From NCBI GenBank assembly GCA_910587675.1, contig CAJUMU010000007.1:1-64000 (forward strand): a DNA stretch of 64,000 nucleotides, given 5' to 3'. Positions within the stretch are counted from its first letter, which is position 1; each line of letters opens with the position of its first letter. A program made the position numbers and the translations under genes. This stretch comes from an uncultured Alistipes sp. (GTDB lineage Bacteria > Bacteroidota > Bacteroidia > Bacteroidales > Rikenellaceae). The notes beneath the pieces were generated by a model that was not told the origin of the DNA, did not search any database, and worked only from the letters and a program-made list of their open reading frames with translations. This document shows, one piece after another, positions 25,917 through 36,600 of this stretch.

Positions 25917-28532
25917 CTATTTCAATTTCGACATAATAATTTCCACCGCCGAGTCGATCGCCTTTTGCAGGCCGTCGGGATTCTTGCCGCCCGCCGTGGC
26001 GAAGAACTTCTGTCCGCCGCCGCCGCCGTCGATGGCCTTCGCAGCCTCGCGTACCACCGCGCCGGCATCCGCGCCGCGCGCCACGATATCGTCGCCGAGC
26101 ATGACGGCCAGCATCGGTTTGCCGTCGGTAACGCAACCTATCGCCATCACCATATTCGATGCTTTGTCACGCAAAGTATAGGCCAGATTCTTCATCATGG
26201 CAGAGGTATAGGGGAGCTGACGCGCGATGACGAACACGTCGTCGTCGCTCTTGCGCTCGGCCAGTATCTTGTCGGCCAACGCCGATATCTGCTCCTTTTG
26301 CAACTCCTCGACCTCGCGCTGCAACGATTCGTTGCTCTCCAGCAACTTGCGCACGGCCTGCTCCACCTTGGGATTGTTTATCAATCGGCCGATACCCGCT
26401 ATCTGATCCTCGGCCATGTAGACCATCTCCTCGGCACGCGCGCCCGTAACCGCCTCGATGCGTCGCACGCCCGCCGAAATGGCGCTCTCGCTCACGATCT
26501 TGAACAATCCGAGGGTTCCCGTGGCCGAAGTGTGGGTACCGCCGCACAACTCGACCGACTCGCCGAACTTGACGATGCGCACGCGGTCGCCGTACTTCTC
26601 GCCGAAGAGCATTATCGCTCCCGCCGCAACGGCCTCCTCCATCGTGGCGTCACGACGCTCCTCCAACGGATGGTTGGCGCGGATGGTCTTGTTCACCAGA
26701 CGCTCCACCTCGCGCAGCTGCTCGGGCGTCACCTTCTGGAAGTGCGAGAAGTCGAAGCGCAATCCCGCGGGCGACACCATCGAGCCCTTCTGCTCGACAT
26801 GCGTGCCCAGCACCTTGCGCAGGGCCTGATCCAAGAGGTGTGTGGCCGTATGGTTATTGGCCGCGGCCTGACGCTTCTCACCGTCGACCACGGCGGTGAA
26901 CGCCGCCGACGGATTCTCGGGCAGCGCGGTCGTGACATGCACGATGAGTCCGTTCTCCTTCTCCGTCGCAACCACGTTTATACGCTCGTTGGCGCTCTCG
27001 ATGTAGCCCGTATCGCCGATCTGACCGCCCGAATTGCCGTAAAACGGCGTGCGGTCGAACACTAACTGATAGGTGGTCTTGCCCTTCGACGTCACGCGGC
27101 GATAGCGCGCGATGCGGACTGGCGAAGTTAGAGTATCGTAACCTATGAATTCGCTTCGTTCGATGGGCAGCAGCTCCTGCCAGTCGTCGATATCCTGCGC
27201 CGCGGCGTTGCGCGAACGCTCCTTCTGGGCCTGAAGCTCCTTTTCGAAACCCTCGAGGTCGACATCCACACCCTGCTCGCGGGCGATGAGCTCGGTAAGG
27301 TCGATCGGGAATCCGAAGGTATCATAGAGTTCGAAAGCATCCTTGCCCGAAATGCAGCCCTTGTCGCCCGCCTTGCGGATCACGCCGTCGAGCAGGTTGA
27401 TACCCGTCGCCAGAGTGCGCAGGAACGAAGACTCCTCCTCCTCGATTACGCGCTCGATGAGCGTCTGCTGGCTCTTGAGCTCGGGAAACTGATGGCCCAT
27501 ACGCTCGGCCAGCACGGGAACGAGCTTGCACAAAGTAGGCTCCGTAAATCCCAGATAGGTATATCCGTAACGCACCGCGCGGCGGAGTATGCGTCGTATG
27601 ACATAGCCCGCCTTGGCATTGGCGGGGAGCTGTCCGTCGGCTATCGAGAAGGCTATGGCGCGGAGATGGTCGGCCATGACGCGCATGGCGATGTCGCACT
27701 TCTCGTCCTCGCCGTAACGTTTGCCCGCCATGGCGGCTATGCGCTCGATCGTCGGTTGGAACACGTCGGTATCGTAATTCGATTTTTTGCCTTGCAGGAT
27801 CATGCACAGACGCTCGAAGCCCATACCCGTATCCACATGCTTGGCGGGCAGAGGCTCCAGCTCGCCGCTCGCCTTGCGGTTGAACTGCATGAACACGAGG
27901 TTCCAAATCTCGATCACCAGATGATGGCCCGCGTTGACCATGTCACGGCCCGGGATCGCGGCGATATCGGCCTCGTCACGCAGATCGAAGTGGATCTCGC
28001 TGCACGGACCGCAGGGACCCGTCTCGCCCATCTCCCAGAAGTTGTCGTGCTTGTTGCCCTTGATTATGTGGTCCTCGGGCAGATACTCGCGCCAATAACC
28101 GTAAGCCTCCTCGTCGAAAGGCACCCCGTCGTCGGCGCTGCCCTCGAACACGGTGGCGTACATGCGGCTCTTGTCGAGACCGTACACCTCTGTCAGCAGC
28201 TCCCACGCCCACGCGATGGCCTCCTTCTTGAAGTAGTCGCCGAACGACCAGTTGCCCAACATTTCGAACATCGTGTGGTGATAGGTATCGTGACCCACCT
28301 CCTCCAGATCGTTATGCTTGCCCGACACTCGCAGACACTTCTGCGTATCGGCCACGCGCGGATACTGACGCGGGGCGTTGCCCAAAAAGATATCCTTGAA
28401 CTGGTTCATTCCGGCGTTGGTGAACATCAACGTAGGGTCGTTCTTGACCACCATCGGGGCGGAAGGAACTATCGTATGGCCCTTGCTCTGAAAAAAATCG
28501 AGAAACGCTTGTCTGATTTTGTTTGATTCCAT
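25917..28532 (-). CDS. alaS: Alanine-tRNA ligase
   Basis: An 871-residue class II aminoacyl-tRNA synthetase. Motifs: N-terminal IRQAFLDFFQSKGHTIVPSAPMVVKNDPTLMFTNAGMNQFK, GDYFKKEAIAWAWE, the editing-domain zinc sites NNHTATHLLDQALR and CGGTHTSATG, and a C-terminal DHH-associated glycine-rich segment GGGGGQKFFATAGGKNP. All four domains are present and the length is normal. Its promoter overlaps the divergent promoter of the M23 gene pair. Confidence 0.97.
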   Translation of the reverse strand: MESNKIRQAFLDFFQSKGHTIVPSAPMVVKNDPTLMFTNAGMNQFKDIFLGNAPRQYPRVADTQKCLRVSGKHNDLEEVGHDTYHHTMFEMLGNWSFGDYFKKEAIAWAWELLTEVYGLDKSRMYATVFEGSADDGVPFDEEAYGYWREYLPEDHIIKGNKHDNFWEMGETGPCGPCSEIHFDLRDEADIAAIPGRDMVNAGHHLVIEIWNLVFMQFNRKASGELEPLPAKHVDTGMGFERLCMILQGKKSNYDTDVFQPTIERIAAMAGKRYGEDEKCDIAMRVMADHLRAIAFSIADGQLPANAKAGYVIRRILRRAVRYGYTYLGFTEPTLCKLVPVLAERMGHQFPELKSQQTLIERVIEEEESSFLRTLATGINLLDGVIRKAGDKGCISGKDAFELYDTFGFPIDLTELIAREQGVDVDLEGFEKELQAQKERSRNAAAQDIDDWQELLPIERSEFIGYDTLTSPVRIARYRRVTSKGKTTYQLVFDRTPFYGNSGGQIGDTGYIESANERINVVATEKENGLIVHVTTALPENPSAAFTAVVDGEKRQAAANNHTATHLLDQALRKVLGTHVEQKGSMVSPAGLRFDFSHFQKVTPEQLREVERLVNKTIRANHPLEERRDATMEEAVAAGAIMLFGEKYGDRVRIVKFGESVELCGGTHTSATGTLGLFKIVSESAISAGVRRIEAVTGARAEEMVYMAEDQIAGIGRLINNPKVEQAVRKLLESNESLQREVEELQKEQISALADKILAERKSDDDVFVIARQLPYTSAMMKNLAYTLRDKASNMVMAIGCVTDGKPMLAVMLGDDIVARGADAGAVVREAAKAIDGGGGGQKFFATAGGKNPDGLQKAIDSAVEIIMSKLK

Positions 28533-28578
28533 GATATATCGTTTTTGCTCTTACTTACGTTATATGATCGTTAGCGGA

Positions 28579-28609
28579 TTGCAAAATTACACATTTTACG
28601 CTAAATTTG
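28579..28609 (+). promoter_or_regulatory. Divergent promoters for the M23 pair (+) and alaS (-)
   Basis: Plus strand: TTG at 28579-28581, a 20-base spacer and TAAATTTG at 28602-28609, 27 bases before the ATG. Minus strand: TAATTTTG at 28582-28589 serves alaS. The two promoters interleave, so they probably compete. Confidence 0.6.
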
Positions 28610-28636
28610 CACCATATTAAGATATTTTAATAACGT

Positions 28637-29602
28637 ATGAGACGATTTTCAGGCAATAAAATAGATAAGGGCGAGGCGCGGAGCCTCATCCACCGTCTGC
28701 AATCGTACCGTCTCATACGCAACATGCTCATAGGGTTCATCATCGTATCGATAGCCAACGTACTCTTTTCGTCGCTGTTCTACACCCCCAAGCTCTACCG
28801 TTTGGTCGACAAGAACCGCGAGCTTAAGCTCCGATACGAGGTCTTGCAGAACCGAATCCGCACGTCGCAACGCAAACTCGAGCAGATTCGCCATCGCGAC
28901 AATTACGTCTACCGCCCCCTCTTCTCGACCGACACGCTCGCCGTGGAGGGGATCTATTCGCCTTACGACGACGAGAAATACGAACACATAATCGGCGACG
29001 ACTATTCGCCCGCGATGCTCACCGCATGGCGCGAACTCGACCAGTTCGCCCGCAACCTCTATCTCGAATCGGTCTCGCTCGACGAATTGCAGGCGCTGTC
29101 GAAAGACAAGGAGAAGTTCTCCACCGCAATACCCGCAATATGGCCCATCGACCGCACCAAGCTGCGCAACAAGATCGGAGCGTTCGGCTACCGCATGCAC
29201 CCAAAATACCACGTGTGGAAATTCCACAGCGGCGTGGACATGCCCGGGCGCGTGGGCGACCCCGTCTATGCCACGGGCGACGGCGTGGTGCGCGAAACGG
29301 TGCTGAGCCGCGCCCGCACGGGATACGGCACGCAGATATTGCTCGACCACGGATTCGGATACAAGACCCGTTACGCCCACCTGAGCAAGATACTCGTCCA
29401 GAAGGGCGACTCGGTAAAGCGCGGGCAGCTGATAGGCGAAGTGGGCAACACGGGAGTCTCGACGTCGCCGCACCTGCATTACGAGGTGATATACATGCGC
29501 TCGCACGTGAATCCGATCAACTACTTCGACAAGAACATGTCGGCCGACGCCTACAAGAGCCTCATGGGACAGATTCAGGACGAGAATTACGAAGCAGATT
29601 AA
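28637..29602 (+). CDS. Membrane-anchored M23 metallopeptidase
   Basis: A 321-residue LytM-type peptidase acting on peptidoglycan cross-bridges. A cytoplasmic basic N terminus is followed by a membrane helix (RNMLIGFIIVSIANVLFSSLF, ~28-48), a coiled coil (~55-90), and a C-terminal M23 domain with the zinc ligands in HSGVDMPG and HLHYEV plus GTQILLDHGFGYKTRYAHLSK. All catalytic residues look intact, so it is probably active. The next gene, six bases later, is a paralogue with the same layout. In Bacteroidetes such pairs serve cell-wall remodelling or division; here that role is inferred. Confidence 0.92.
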   Translation: MRRFSGNKIDKGEARSLIHRLQSYRLIRNMLIGFIIVSIANVLFSSLFYTPKLYRLVDKNRELKLRYEVLQNRIRTSQRKLEQIRHRDNYVYRPLFSTDTLAVEGIYSPYDDEKYEHIIGDDYSPAMLTAWRELDQFARNLYLESVSLDELQALSKDKEKFSTAIPAIWPIDRTKLRNKIGAFGYRMHPKYHVWKFHSGVDMPGRVGDPVYATGDGVVRETVLSRARTGYGTQILLDHGFGYKTRYAHLSKILVQKGDSVKRGQLIGEVGNTGVSTSPHLHYEVIYMRSHVNPINYFDKNMSADAYKSLMGQIQDENYEAD

Positions 29603-29608
29603 ACACGC

Positions 29609-30556
29609 ATGAGAATGGACAACGCACACGATACCGAAAAACGTCGCACACGCAAACAAAAAGCCGTAAGGTTTTTCGTTCGGCTGTTCGCATGGGGCGG
29701 CGCGGCCATACTCTACTATATTCTGTTCTCGTTCTTCTTCGACACGCCGCACGAGTACAGAATGCGCCACTCGACCGACAAGCTGCGCACCGAATACGAT
29801 GTGCTGGCCGCGAGGTACGACTCGCTGGAGATGGTGCTCGACAACATCACCGACCGCGACAGAAGCGTATTCCGCATCCTGTTCGAATCGGATCCGTACG
29901 ATCTGGACACCGAGCAGAGCGAGGAGCGGGTGGCGTTGCACGAGAAGAAGATCTCGGAGTCGCGCCGCGAGTTGAGACGCGACCTCGACCGCCGCACGGA
30001 CGAAATGACCGAAAAGATAGCGGCGTTGGAGGATTCGTATCTGAAACTGAAACTTCTCGGCGACAGTCTGGGCGATCGGAGCAACGCCATACCATCGATA
30101 CAGCCCGTGCTGAACAAACAGCTCACGCTGCTCACCGCAGGTTACGGCACCATACTCAACCCCTTCTACCGCACGCCCAAATCGCATCAGGGCGTGGATT
30201 ACACCGTGGCCGAAGGATCGAGCATATTCGCCACCGCCGACGGCGTGGTGAAAGAGATATCGGACAAGAACTCGACGCTGGGAAAGACCGTCGTCATCGA
30301 CCACGGGAACGGCTACCGAACATCGTACAGCCATCTGATGAGCGTATTGGTGCGGCCCGGACAGAAAGTGCAGCGCGGCGACGTGATAGCTCTGTCGGGA
30401 AACTCGGGACTCTCGCTCGCGCCGCATCTGCATTACGAGGTGCGTTACAACGGCCTGAGAGTCGATCCCGTGCACTACTTCTTCATGGAACTTACCCCCG
30501 ACGAATACCAGCGCATAATACGCATCGCCCAATCGGGAATGCAGTCGTTCGACTGA
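29609..30556 (+). CDS. Membrane-anchored M23 metallopeptidase, paralogue
   Basis: A 315-residue protein with the same plan as its neighbour: basic N terminus, membrane helix (FAWGGAAILYYILFSFFF, ~27-44), long charged coiled coil (~55-135; EERVALHEKKISESRRELRRDLDRR), and M23 domain with SHQGVDYTVAEG, KTVVIDHGNGYRTSYSHLMS and APHLHYEVRYNG. Zinc ligands are present. The coiled coil is longer than in the first copy. Starts at 29609 and 29615 are both possible. The two genes are cotranscribed and may form a heteromer. Confidence 0.92.
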   Translation: MRMDNAHDTEKRRTRKQKAVRFFVRLFAWGGAAILYYILFSFFFDTPHEYRMRHSTDKLRTEYDVLAARYDSLEMVLDNITDRDRSVFRILFESDPYDLDTEQSEERVALHEKKISESRRELRRDLDRRTDEMTEKIAALEDSYLKLKLLGDSLGDRSNAIPSIQPVLNKQLTLLTAGYGTILNPFYRTPKSHQGVDYTVAEGSSIFATADGVVKEISDKNSTLGKTVVIDHGNGYRTSYSHLMSVLVRPGQKVQRGDVIALSGNSGLSLAPHLHYEVRYNGLRVDPVHYFFMELTPDEYQRIIRIAQSGMQSFD

Positions 30557-30672
30557 CGCGCGCCGACGAATATCGCCGCGATTTCGACCCGCGGATTTGA
30601 TCGGATGCCGTTATTTCGCTAACTTCGTGGCAAAATACAAAATTGCATATCCGAAAAAATACGCAATAATAT

Positions 30673-30727
30673 TTCGACATCGCTGTGCGATGTCGGCAGT
30701 TCGCCGCCGCCCCACGCGGCGGACTGC
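30673..30727 (-). repeat. 55-bp intergenic palindromic element, copy 2
   Basis: Inverted copy of the element at 20008-20062. It has a perfect 9-bp CGACATCGC/GCGATGTCG hairpin and an imperfect GCAGTTCGCCGC/GCGGCGGACTGC hairpin. Small differences between the copies keep the stems. It occupies the middle of the 270-base gap before the AddB-like gene, where I see no other gene. Confidence 0.8.
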
Positions 30728-30826
30728 AACTCGCCGAAGCTCGTGCACCCCTGCCGACGTCGGCGAACAGCGCAAGCGCACGAAGAAAACGGGTATCTTA
30801 CGGATAAGCATAAAATATAATTCCGC

Positions 30827-33679
30827 ATGCAACGATCCTTTCTGTCCGAAACGGCCGGCAAACTATACGAGCGATACGGACGCGACATATCGTCGCTGAC
30901 GATAGTATTCCCGTCGCGCCGCGCGCGGCTCTTCTTCTCCGACGCGCTGTCGCAGCTCGTCGACGCCCCGTTGTGGCAGCCGAAGTACATATCGATGGAC
31001 GACATCATGAGCGAGGCCTCGTCGTTCGCCTCGGGCGACAAGGTGCGCATGATTACGGAGCTTTACAAGATATATTCGTCGTATCACGACGAGCCGTTCG
31101 ACAAGTTCTACTTCTGGGGCGAGATGCTGCTCGGCGACTTCGATCTGATAGACAAATACATGATCGACGCCGACATGCTGTTCCGCAACATCTGCGACCT
31201 GAAGGAGCTGGAGGCCGATCTGTCGTATCTCACGCCCGAGATGCGGCGGGTGATAAACTCGTTCTGGAGCCACTTCGCGGACGAAGCGTCGCTTTCGGAC
31301 GAGAAGCGCAAGTTCCTCTCCGTGTGGCTTACGCTCGCCCCCATCTACCACCGTCTGCGCGAGCGGCTGACCGAGCTGCGTTTCGCATACACGGGAATGA
31401 TATACCGCTCGGCCGTGGAGAACGTCGAAAACGGCACGGGAGGTCCCGACACGACGCGCCATTACGTCTTCATAGGATTCAACGCCTTGTCGGAGTGCGA
31501 AAAACGCGTGCTGAAACATCTCGACGCCAACGCTCGGTGCGACTTCTTCTGGGATTACGACTCTTACTACACCGACAACGCCGAGCAGGAGGCGGGACGT
31601 TTTCTGCGCGAGAATATCCGGCTCTTTCCGCCCGCGGACGACGTGTCGCACGACAACTTCATCGGAATACCGAAAAAGATCAACGCCATATCCACCGTCT
31701 CGAACGTGGTGCAGTGCAAGTACGTGCCGACGATCCTGAGGCGGATATCGCCGTCGCTGCAATTCGACAAACAGACGGCGATAGTTCTCACCGACGAGTC
31801 GCTGCTGCTCCCGTTGCTACACTCGCTACCGAGCGAAATAGCCGACAACATAAACGTCACGATGGGTTATCCGCTTCGACAGACCACGGCCTATTCGTTC
31901 GTGGAGCGTCTGATCGAGCTTCAGAAAAACCGACGCAAATCGGGCGGCGAGCAGACGTTCTACCACGCCGACGCGAGCGGCATACTGCTGCATCCCTACC
32001 TCACGGAGATAGCCGACGCCCGAACACGCGAACGACAGCGACAAATCGTCGAGAGCCGCAGCATACGCGTGGCGGAGAAGATGTTCGCCGACAACGAACT
32101 CCTCGGCACGATATTCACATCGGCCGACAACTGCGCATCGCTGTCGGAATATCTGCTCGAAGCGATACATGCGGTGGCCGAGGCGACGTCGGACGACGAG
32201 GAGCGATCGCTGAAGTCGGCCTATCTGTCGATCATGGCCGACAACATACGCCAATTGAACAATTCGCTGAAACTTTGCGACATAGAAATCAGCTCCTCCA
32301 TATATACCTCGCTGCTCAAACGCCACCTGCAAACGGTGCGCATTCCCTTCGACGGCGAACCGCTCAAGGGTTTGCAGGTAATGGGTATCTTGGAGACCCG
32401 AAACCTCGATTTCCGCAACGTCGTGATACTGTCGATGAACGACGACAATTTCCCGGGCAACCTCAACGGCGCCTCGTCGTTCATCCCCTACAACCTGCGG
32501 GCCGCATACGGCATGCCCACGCCCGAGCACCACGAAGGAGTCTACGCCTACTACTTCTACCGCCTAATACAGCGCGCCGAGAATGTCGATATGCTCTACT
32601 GCTCGCACGCCGACGAAAAGAGCACGGGCGAACAGAGCCGCTACATATACCAGCTCCGATACGAATCGCCGTACGACATAGGACGCGTCAACGTCGGCGT
32701 CGACGTGGCCGTCGGCGAGGCGAAAGCCATATCTGTGGATAAGAGGGGACGCACGCTCGAAAAGCTCCAAAGATTCCTCGACGCCGACGATCCGCAGATG
32801 CTCTCGCCCACCGCCTTGGCCCGCTACATAGCCTGCCCGCTCAAGTTCTACTTCGCAACCATAGCGCGCCTCAAAGTGTCGGACGAGATAGCCGAGGAGG
32901 TCGACAACCCGATGTTCGGCACCATCCTGCACGCCGCCATGCAACGCCTTTACGGAGACGTACGGGGCATGGAGGATCCCGTTCCCGAACTGGAGCGCAT
33001 GCAGCGCGGCGATGCGGTGGAAAAGGCCGTCGTGCAGGCCATAAACGACGAATACCTCAACAACGCCGCAGCCGACCCCGCCGAATATGCGGGTAGCCTC
33101 GCGCTGGTGAAAAGCATCGTGACGAAGTATATCCGCCGCGGCATAATACCCTACGACACGGCTCACGGCCGCTTCTCGGTGATGGATGTCGAGCACAAGA
33201 TAGCGCAGCCTTTCGAACTGGGCGACGGACGCCGCATAGTCTTGGGCGGAATAGCCGACCGCATCGATTCGCTCGACAACGGCCGCCTCCGCGTGGTGGA
33301 CTACAAGACGGGGGGCGTACATCTGGAGTTCAACGGCGCGGAGTCGCTCTTCGAGGGCGAAAACCGCAGCAGATTCGGTAACCTGCTGCAAACCATGATA
33401 TACTCGATGGTGCTGCGCCGCACGTTCCGCCGCAACGTCGAACCCGCGCTGTACTTCGTCCGCTACATCCACAACGACGATTACGATCCGCACCTGATCG
33501 ACAAGGCGGCCGACTCCGCCGCGGTCGATTACGACGCATACGCCGAGGAGTTCGAAACGCTGCTGCGCCGAAAGCTCGACGAGTTGTTCGATCCCGAAAC
33601 GCCCTTCGCGCAGTGCGACGAGACGGAGGCCGACAAGATATGCAAATATTGCGATTTCAAACTCATCTGCAAACGGTAA
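30827..33679 (+). CDS. AddB-like PD-(D/E)XK nuclease subunit
   Basis: A 950-residue protein, first of a two-gene recombination nuclease operon. The N-terminal helicase-like half (LTIVFPSRRARLFFSDALSQ, MLLGDFDLIDKYM) lacks a Walker A motif, so it is not an active helicase. The C-terminal nuclease has the AddB layout: Cys in LARYIACPLKFYF, FGTILHAAMQRLY, the catalytic GIADRIDSLDNGRLRVVDYKTGG, and a final CKYCDFKLICKR. The spaced cysteines match the iron-sulfur staple of AddB-type nucleases. With the next gene it should process DNA ends for RecA-dependent repair. Confidence 0.85.
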   Translation: MQRSFLSETAGKLYERYGRDISSLTIVFPSRRARLFFSDALSQLVDAPLWQPKYISMDDIMSEASSFASGDKVRMITELYKIYSSYHDEPFDKFYFWGEMLLGDFDLIDKYMIDADMLFRNICDLKELEADLSYLTPEMRRVINSFWSHFADEASLSDEKRKFLSVWLTLAPIYHRLRERLTELRFAYTGMIYRSAVENVENGTGGPDTTRHYVFIGFNALSECEKRVLKHLDANARCDFFWDYDSYYTDNAEQEAGRFLRENIRLFPPADDVSHDNFIGIPKKINAISTVSNVVQCKYVPTILRRISPSLQFDKQTAIVLTDESLLLPLLHSLPSEIADNINVTMGYPLRQTTAYSFVERLIELQKNRRKSGGEQTFYHADASGILLHPYLTEIADARTRERQRQIVESRSIRVAEKMFADNELLGTIFTSADNCASLSEYLLEAIHAVAEATSDDEERSLKSAYLSIMADNIRQLNNSLKLCDIEISSSIYTSLLKRHLQTVRIPFDGEPLKGLQVMGILETRNLDFRNVVILSMNDDNFPGNLNGASSFIPYNLRAAYGMPTPEHHEGVYAYYFYRLIQRAENVDMLYCSHADEKSTGEQSRYIYQLRYESPYDIGRVNVGVDVAVGEAKAISVDKRGRTLEKLQRFLDADDPQMLSPTALARYIACPLKFYFATIARLKVSDEIAEEVDNPMFGTILHAAMQRLYGDVRGMEDPVPELERMQRGDAVEKAVVQAINDEYLNNAAADPAEYAGSLALVKSIVTKYIRRGIIPYDTAHGRFSVMDVEHKIAQPFELGDGRRIVLGGIADRIDSLDNGRLRVVDYKTGGVHLEFNGAESLFEGENRSRFGNLLQTMIYSMVLRRTFRRNVEPALYFVRYIHNDDYDPHLIDKAADSAAVDYDAYAEEFETLLRRKLDELFDPETPFAQCDETEADKICKYCDFKLICKR

Positions 33680-33683
33680 CGCC

Positions 33684-36600
33684 ATGAGAGCACAAATCCT
33701 TAGCGCGAGCGCCGGATCGGGCAAGACCTATCGGCTGGCATACAAATTCGTGCACGACACGATAAAATACTACCGCGACAAACCCTATCTCTATCGCGCC
33801 ATCCTCGCCGTGACGTTCACCAACAAGGCTACCGAGGAGATGAAAAGCCGCATTCTGAAAGAGATAAACGATCTGATAGTCCGCCCCGCCGATAGCAGCT
33901 ACATGGCCGACCTGAAACGCGACCTCGGCTTCGACGAGGCCGAGATCGTAAAGCGCGCCCGAAGCATACAGACCAAGATTCTGCACGACTATTCGCGGTT
34001 CACGATACTCACGATCGACAAATTTTTCCAGCGCATACTGCGCGCATTCATCCGCGAGCTGGGCATCGACCTCAACTACAACATCGAGATCGAGACCTCG
34101 ACGGTGCTCACGCGCAGCGCCGATTCGCTGATCGACGACATCACGGGCGACGACACGCTGCGGCAATGGATCATGGAGTTCGCGCAGGAGAAGATCGACG
34201 ACAACAGCCAGTGGGACATCCGCCGCGACCTGCTCGCGCTGGGCCGCGAGCTGTTCAACGAGCAGAGCAGGCAGACGGTGATGAACTCCACCTCCAAAGA
34301 GGAGCTGCAAAAGGCGATACGCGAGGCCGAGAAGCGTTCGGCCCGAGCGCGCGCCGACATGAAAGCCGCCGCCGAAAAGGCGCTCGAAATAATGGACCGC
34401 GCAGGAGTATGTCCCACCGATTTCGCCGGCAAATCGCGCAGTTTCGCCAAATACTTCTCGGCAATCGCCGCGGGCGACGTGAAAGAGCCGACAGCCACGG
34501 CGCGCCAGCGCGCCGCCTCGCCCGACGGCTGGGCTGCCAAAGGCTCCGCCGCGCAGGCCGCAGCCCCCGAGTTGCAACCCCTGCTGGCCGAGATATGCGA
34601 CACGTTCGACCGCAACAGACGCCTGTGGTCGACACTGCCGCTGGTGAAGTCGACCTATCGCAGTTACGCACTCTTGCAGGATATCTACAAACGGGTACGC
34701 GACCTGTGCGAGGAGGAGGGCATCATGCTCCTCTCCGAGACCAAATACATCCTCTCGCGCTTCGTGGCGGGAAACGACGCGCCGTTCATATACGAAAAGA
34801 CGGGCAACCGATTCGAACGCTTCATGATCGACGAGTTTCAGGATACTTCGATCCGCGAGTGGGAGAACTTCGTGCCTCTGCTGCAAAACGCCATGTCGCA
34901 GTCGGAGGACACCTCGGTGCTCATCGTGGGCGACGTGAAGCAGTCGATCTACCGCTGGCGCGGCGGCGACTGGCGCATCCTGCAACAAGGGGTGCGCAAG
35001 GCGTTGGGCGACGCAGACACCGAACTGCGGATACTCTCCGACAACTACCGCAGTCTGCCCCGCATAGTGGAGTTCAACAACACGGCCATGGCGCGCGTGG
35101 TGGAGCGCGACAACGCCGACCTCGACGCCGCGCTGCTCAAGGCCGCGGAGAGAGGCTCGCTCAGCCGCAGCGGTTACGACGATCTGCGCGGCACGCTCCG
35201 CTCGGCATACGAGGGGCATGCCCAGACCCCGAGGCGAAAGAGCCGCAACGAGGGATACGTAAGGATCGAGACGTTCGAGCAGACGCCTCCCCTCGTAGAG
35301 TGCATCGAGTCGATCATAGCGCGCGGCTACTCCTACAACGACATAATGATCCTCTACCGCAAGGCGAGCGACGGACTTCGCACGGCGCGCATACTGCTCG
35401 AATACAAGCGGCGCAACAACACGTTCAACATCATGACACAGGACGCCCTGATCGTGGGCAACGCCCCCGTGAGCAGCTTCGTGACCTCGGTCATGCGGCT
35501 GTCGCAGGATCCGAACGACTCGATCAGCCGCGCCGTGATGAACGACTATCTCGGCCGCGACTACGACGCGCCGCTCGCCGAAGACGACCGCGCGACCCTC
35601 GCCCGTATAAGCCAGCTCACCCCCGAAGAGGCATTCGAGAAGATAGTCCTCGAATACCGGCTCGACCTGCGGCACGACGAGATAGCCTACTTGCAGGCGT
35701 TGCACGAGCAGATAGCGGCATTTTGCGCCGCGAAGGTGGCCGACATACAGTTGTTCCTCGCCGCATGGGACGAAAAGGGATCGGCCAAGGCGTTGAGCGT
35801 GGAGAAGAGCGACTCGACGATAGAGCTAACCACCATACACAAATCGAAAGGACTGGAGCGCAAAGTGGTCGTCATACCCTACTGCAACTGGTCGCTCGAC
35901 CCCGCCGTTAACGACAACATAGTATGGGCCGCGCCCGACGAGAAGGGCGATCCGCTGGCGAGCGTGGGACGTTTCCCCGTGGAGTACAAGAGCGCGATGA
36001 GCGACTCGATATTCTCGGACGAATACTATCGCGAAAAGGTATATTCGCACGTCGACAACGTAAACATGCTTTATGTCGCTCTCACCCGCGCCAAAGAGGC
36101 TCTTTACGTCTTCATACCGCAGACGGAGAGACACAACACGGGGCGTCTGCTCTGGGAGGTCGTGCGGCAGGACGCCGATCCGTCGACGCCCGAGCGAGTG
36201 GAATACGGCGCGCCCGAGCCGCCCGAGCCCGAGAACAAAAAGAGCGACGGCGTAATGAGCGTGCTGCTGGAGGAGTATCCCACCTCCGACGCCCGCATGA
36301 CGCTGCGGCTCCCATCGCAACGCTACTTCGAGGACGGCGCGGCATCGCTCGCCCCGCGCAACACGGGAATACTCATGCACGGAATACTGAACGAGGCGAC
36401 CGACGCCGCCGATGCCGAACGGCGCATCGGAGAGGCGCGCGCGGCGGGCCGCCTGAGCGACGGGCAGGCCGAGGAGCTGGCCGCGACCATCCGCCGCGAG
36501 CTGAACCGTCCCGAAGTCGCCAAGTGGTTCGCGCCCGATTTCTGGGACGAGATACGCAACGAGAACGACATAATAAGCGGCGCGGTCATCGGGACCCGTC

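Noticed and set aside
33663..35705. 680-residue minus-strand open frame
   Set aside because: Antisense to the AddA-like helicase, whose helicase motifs are all on the plus strand.
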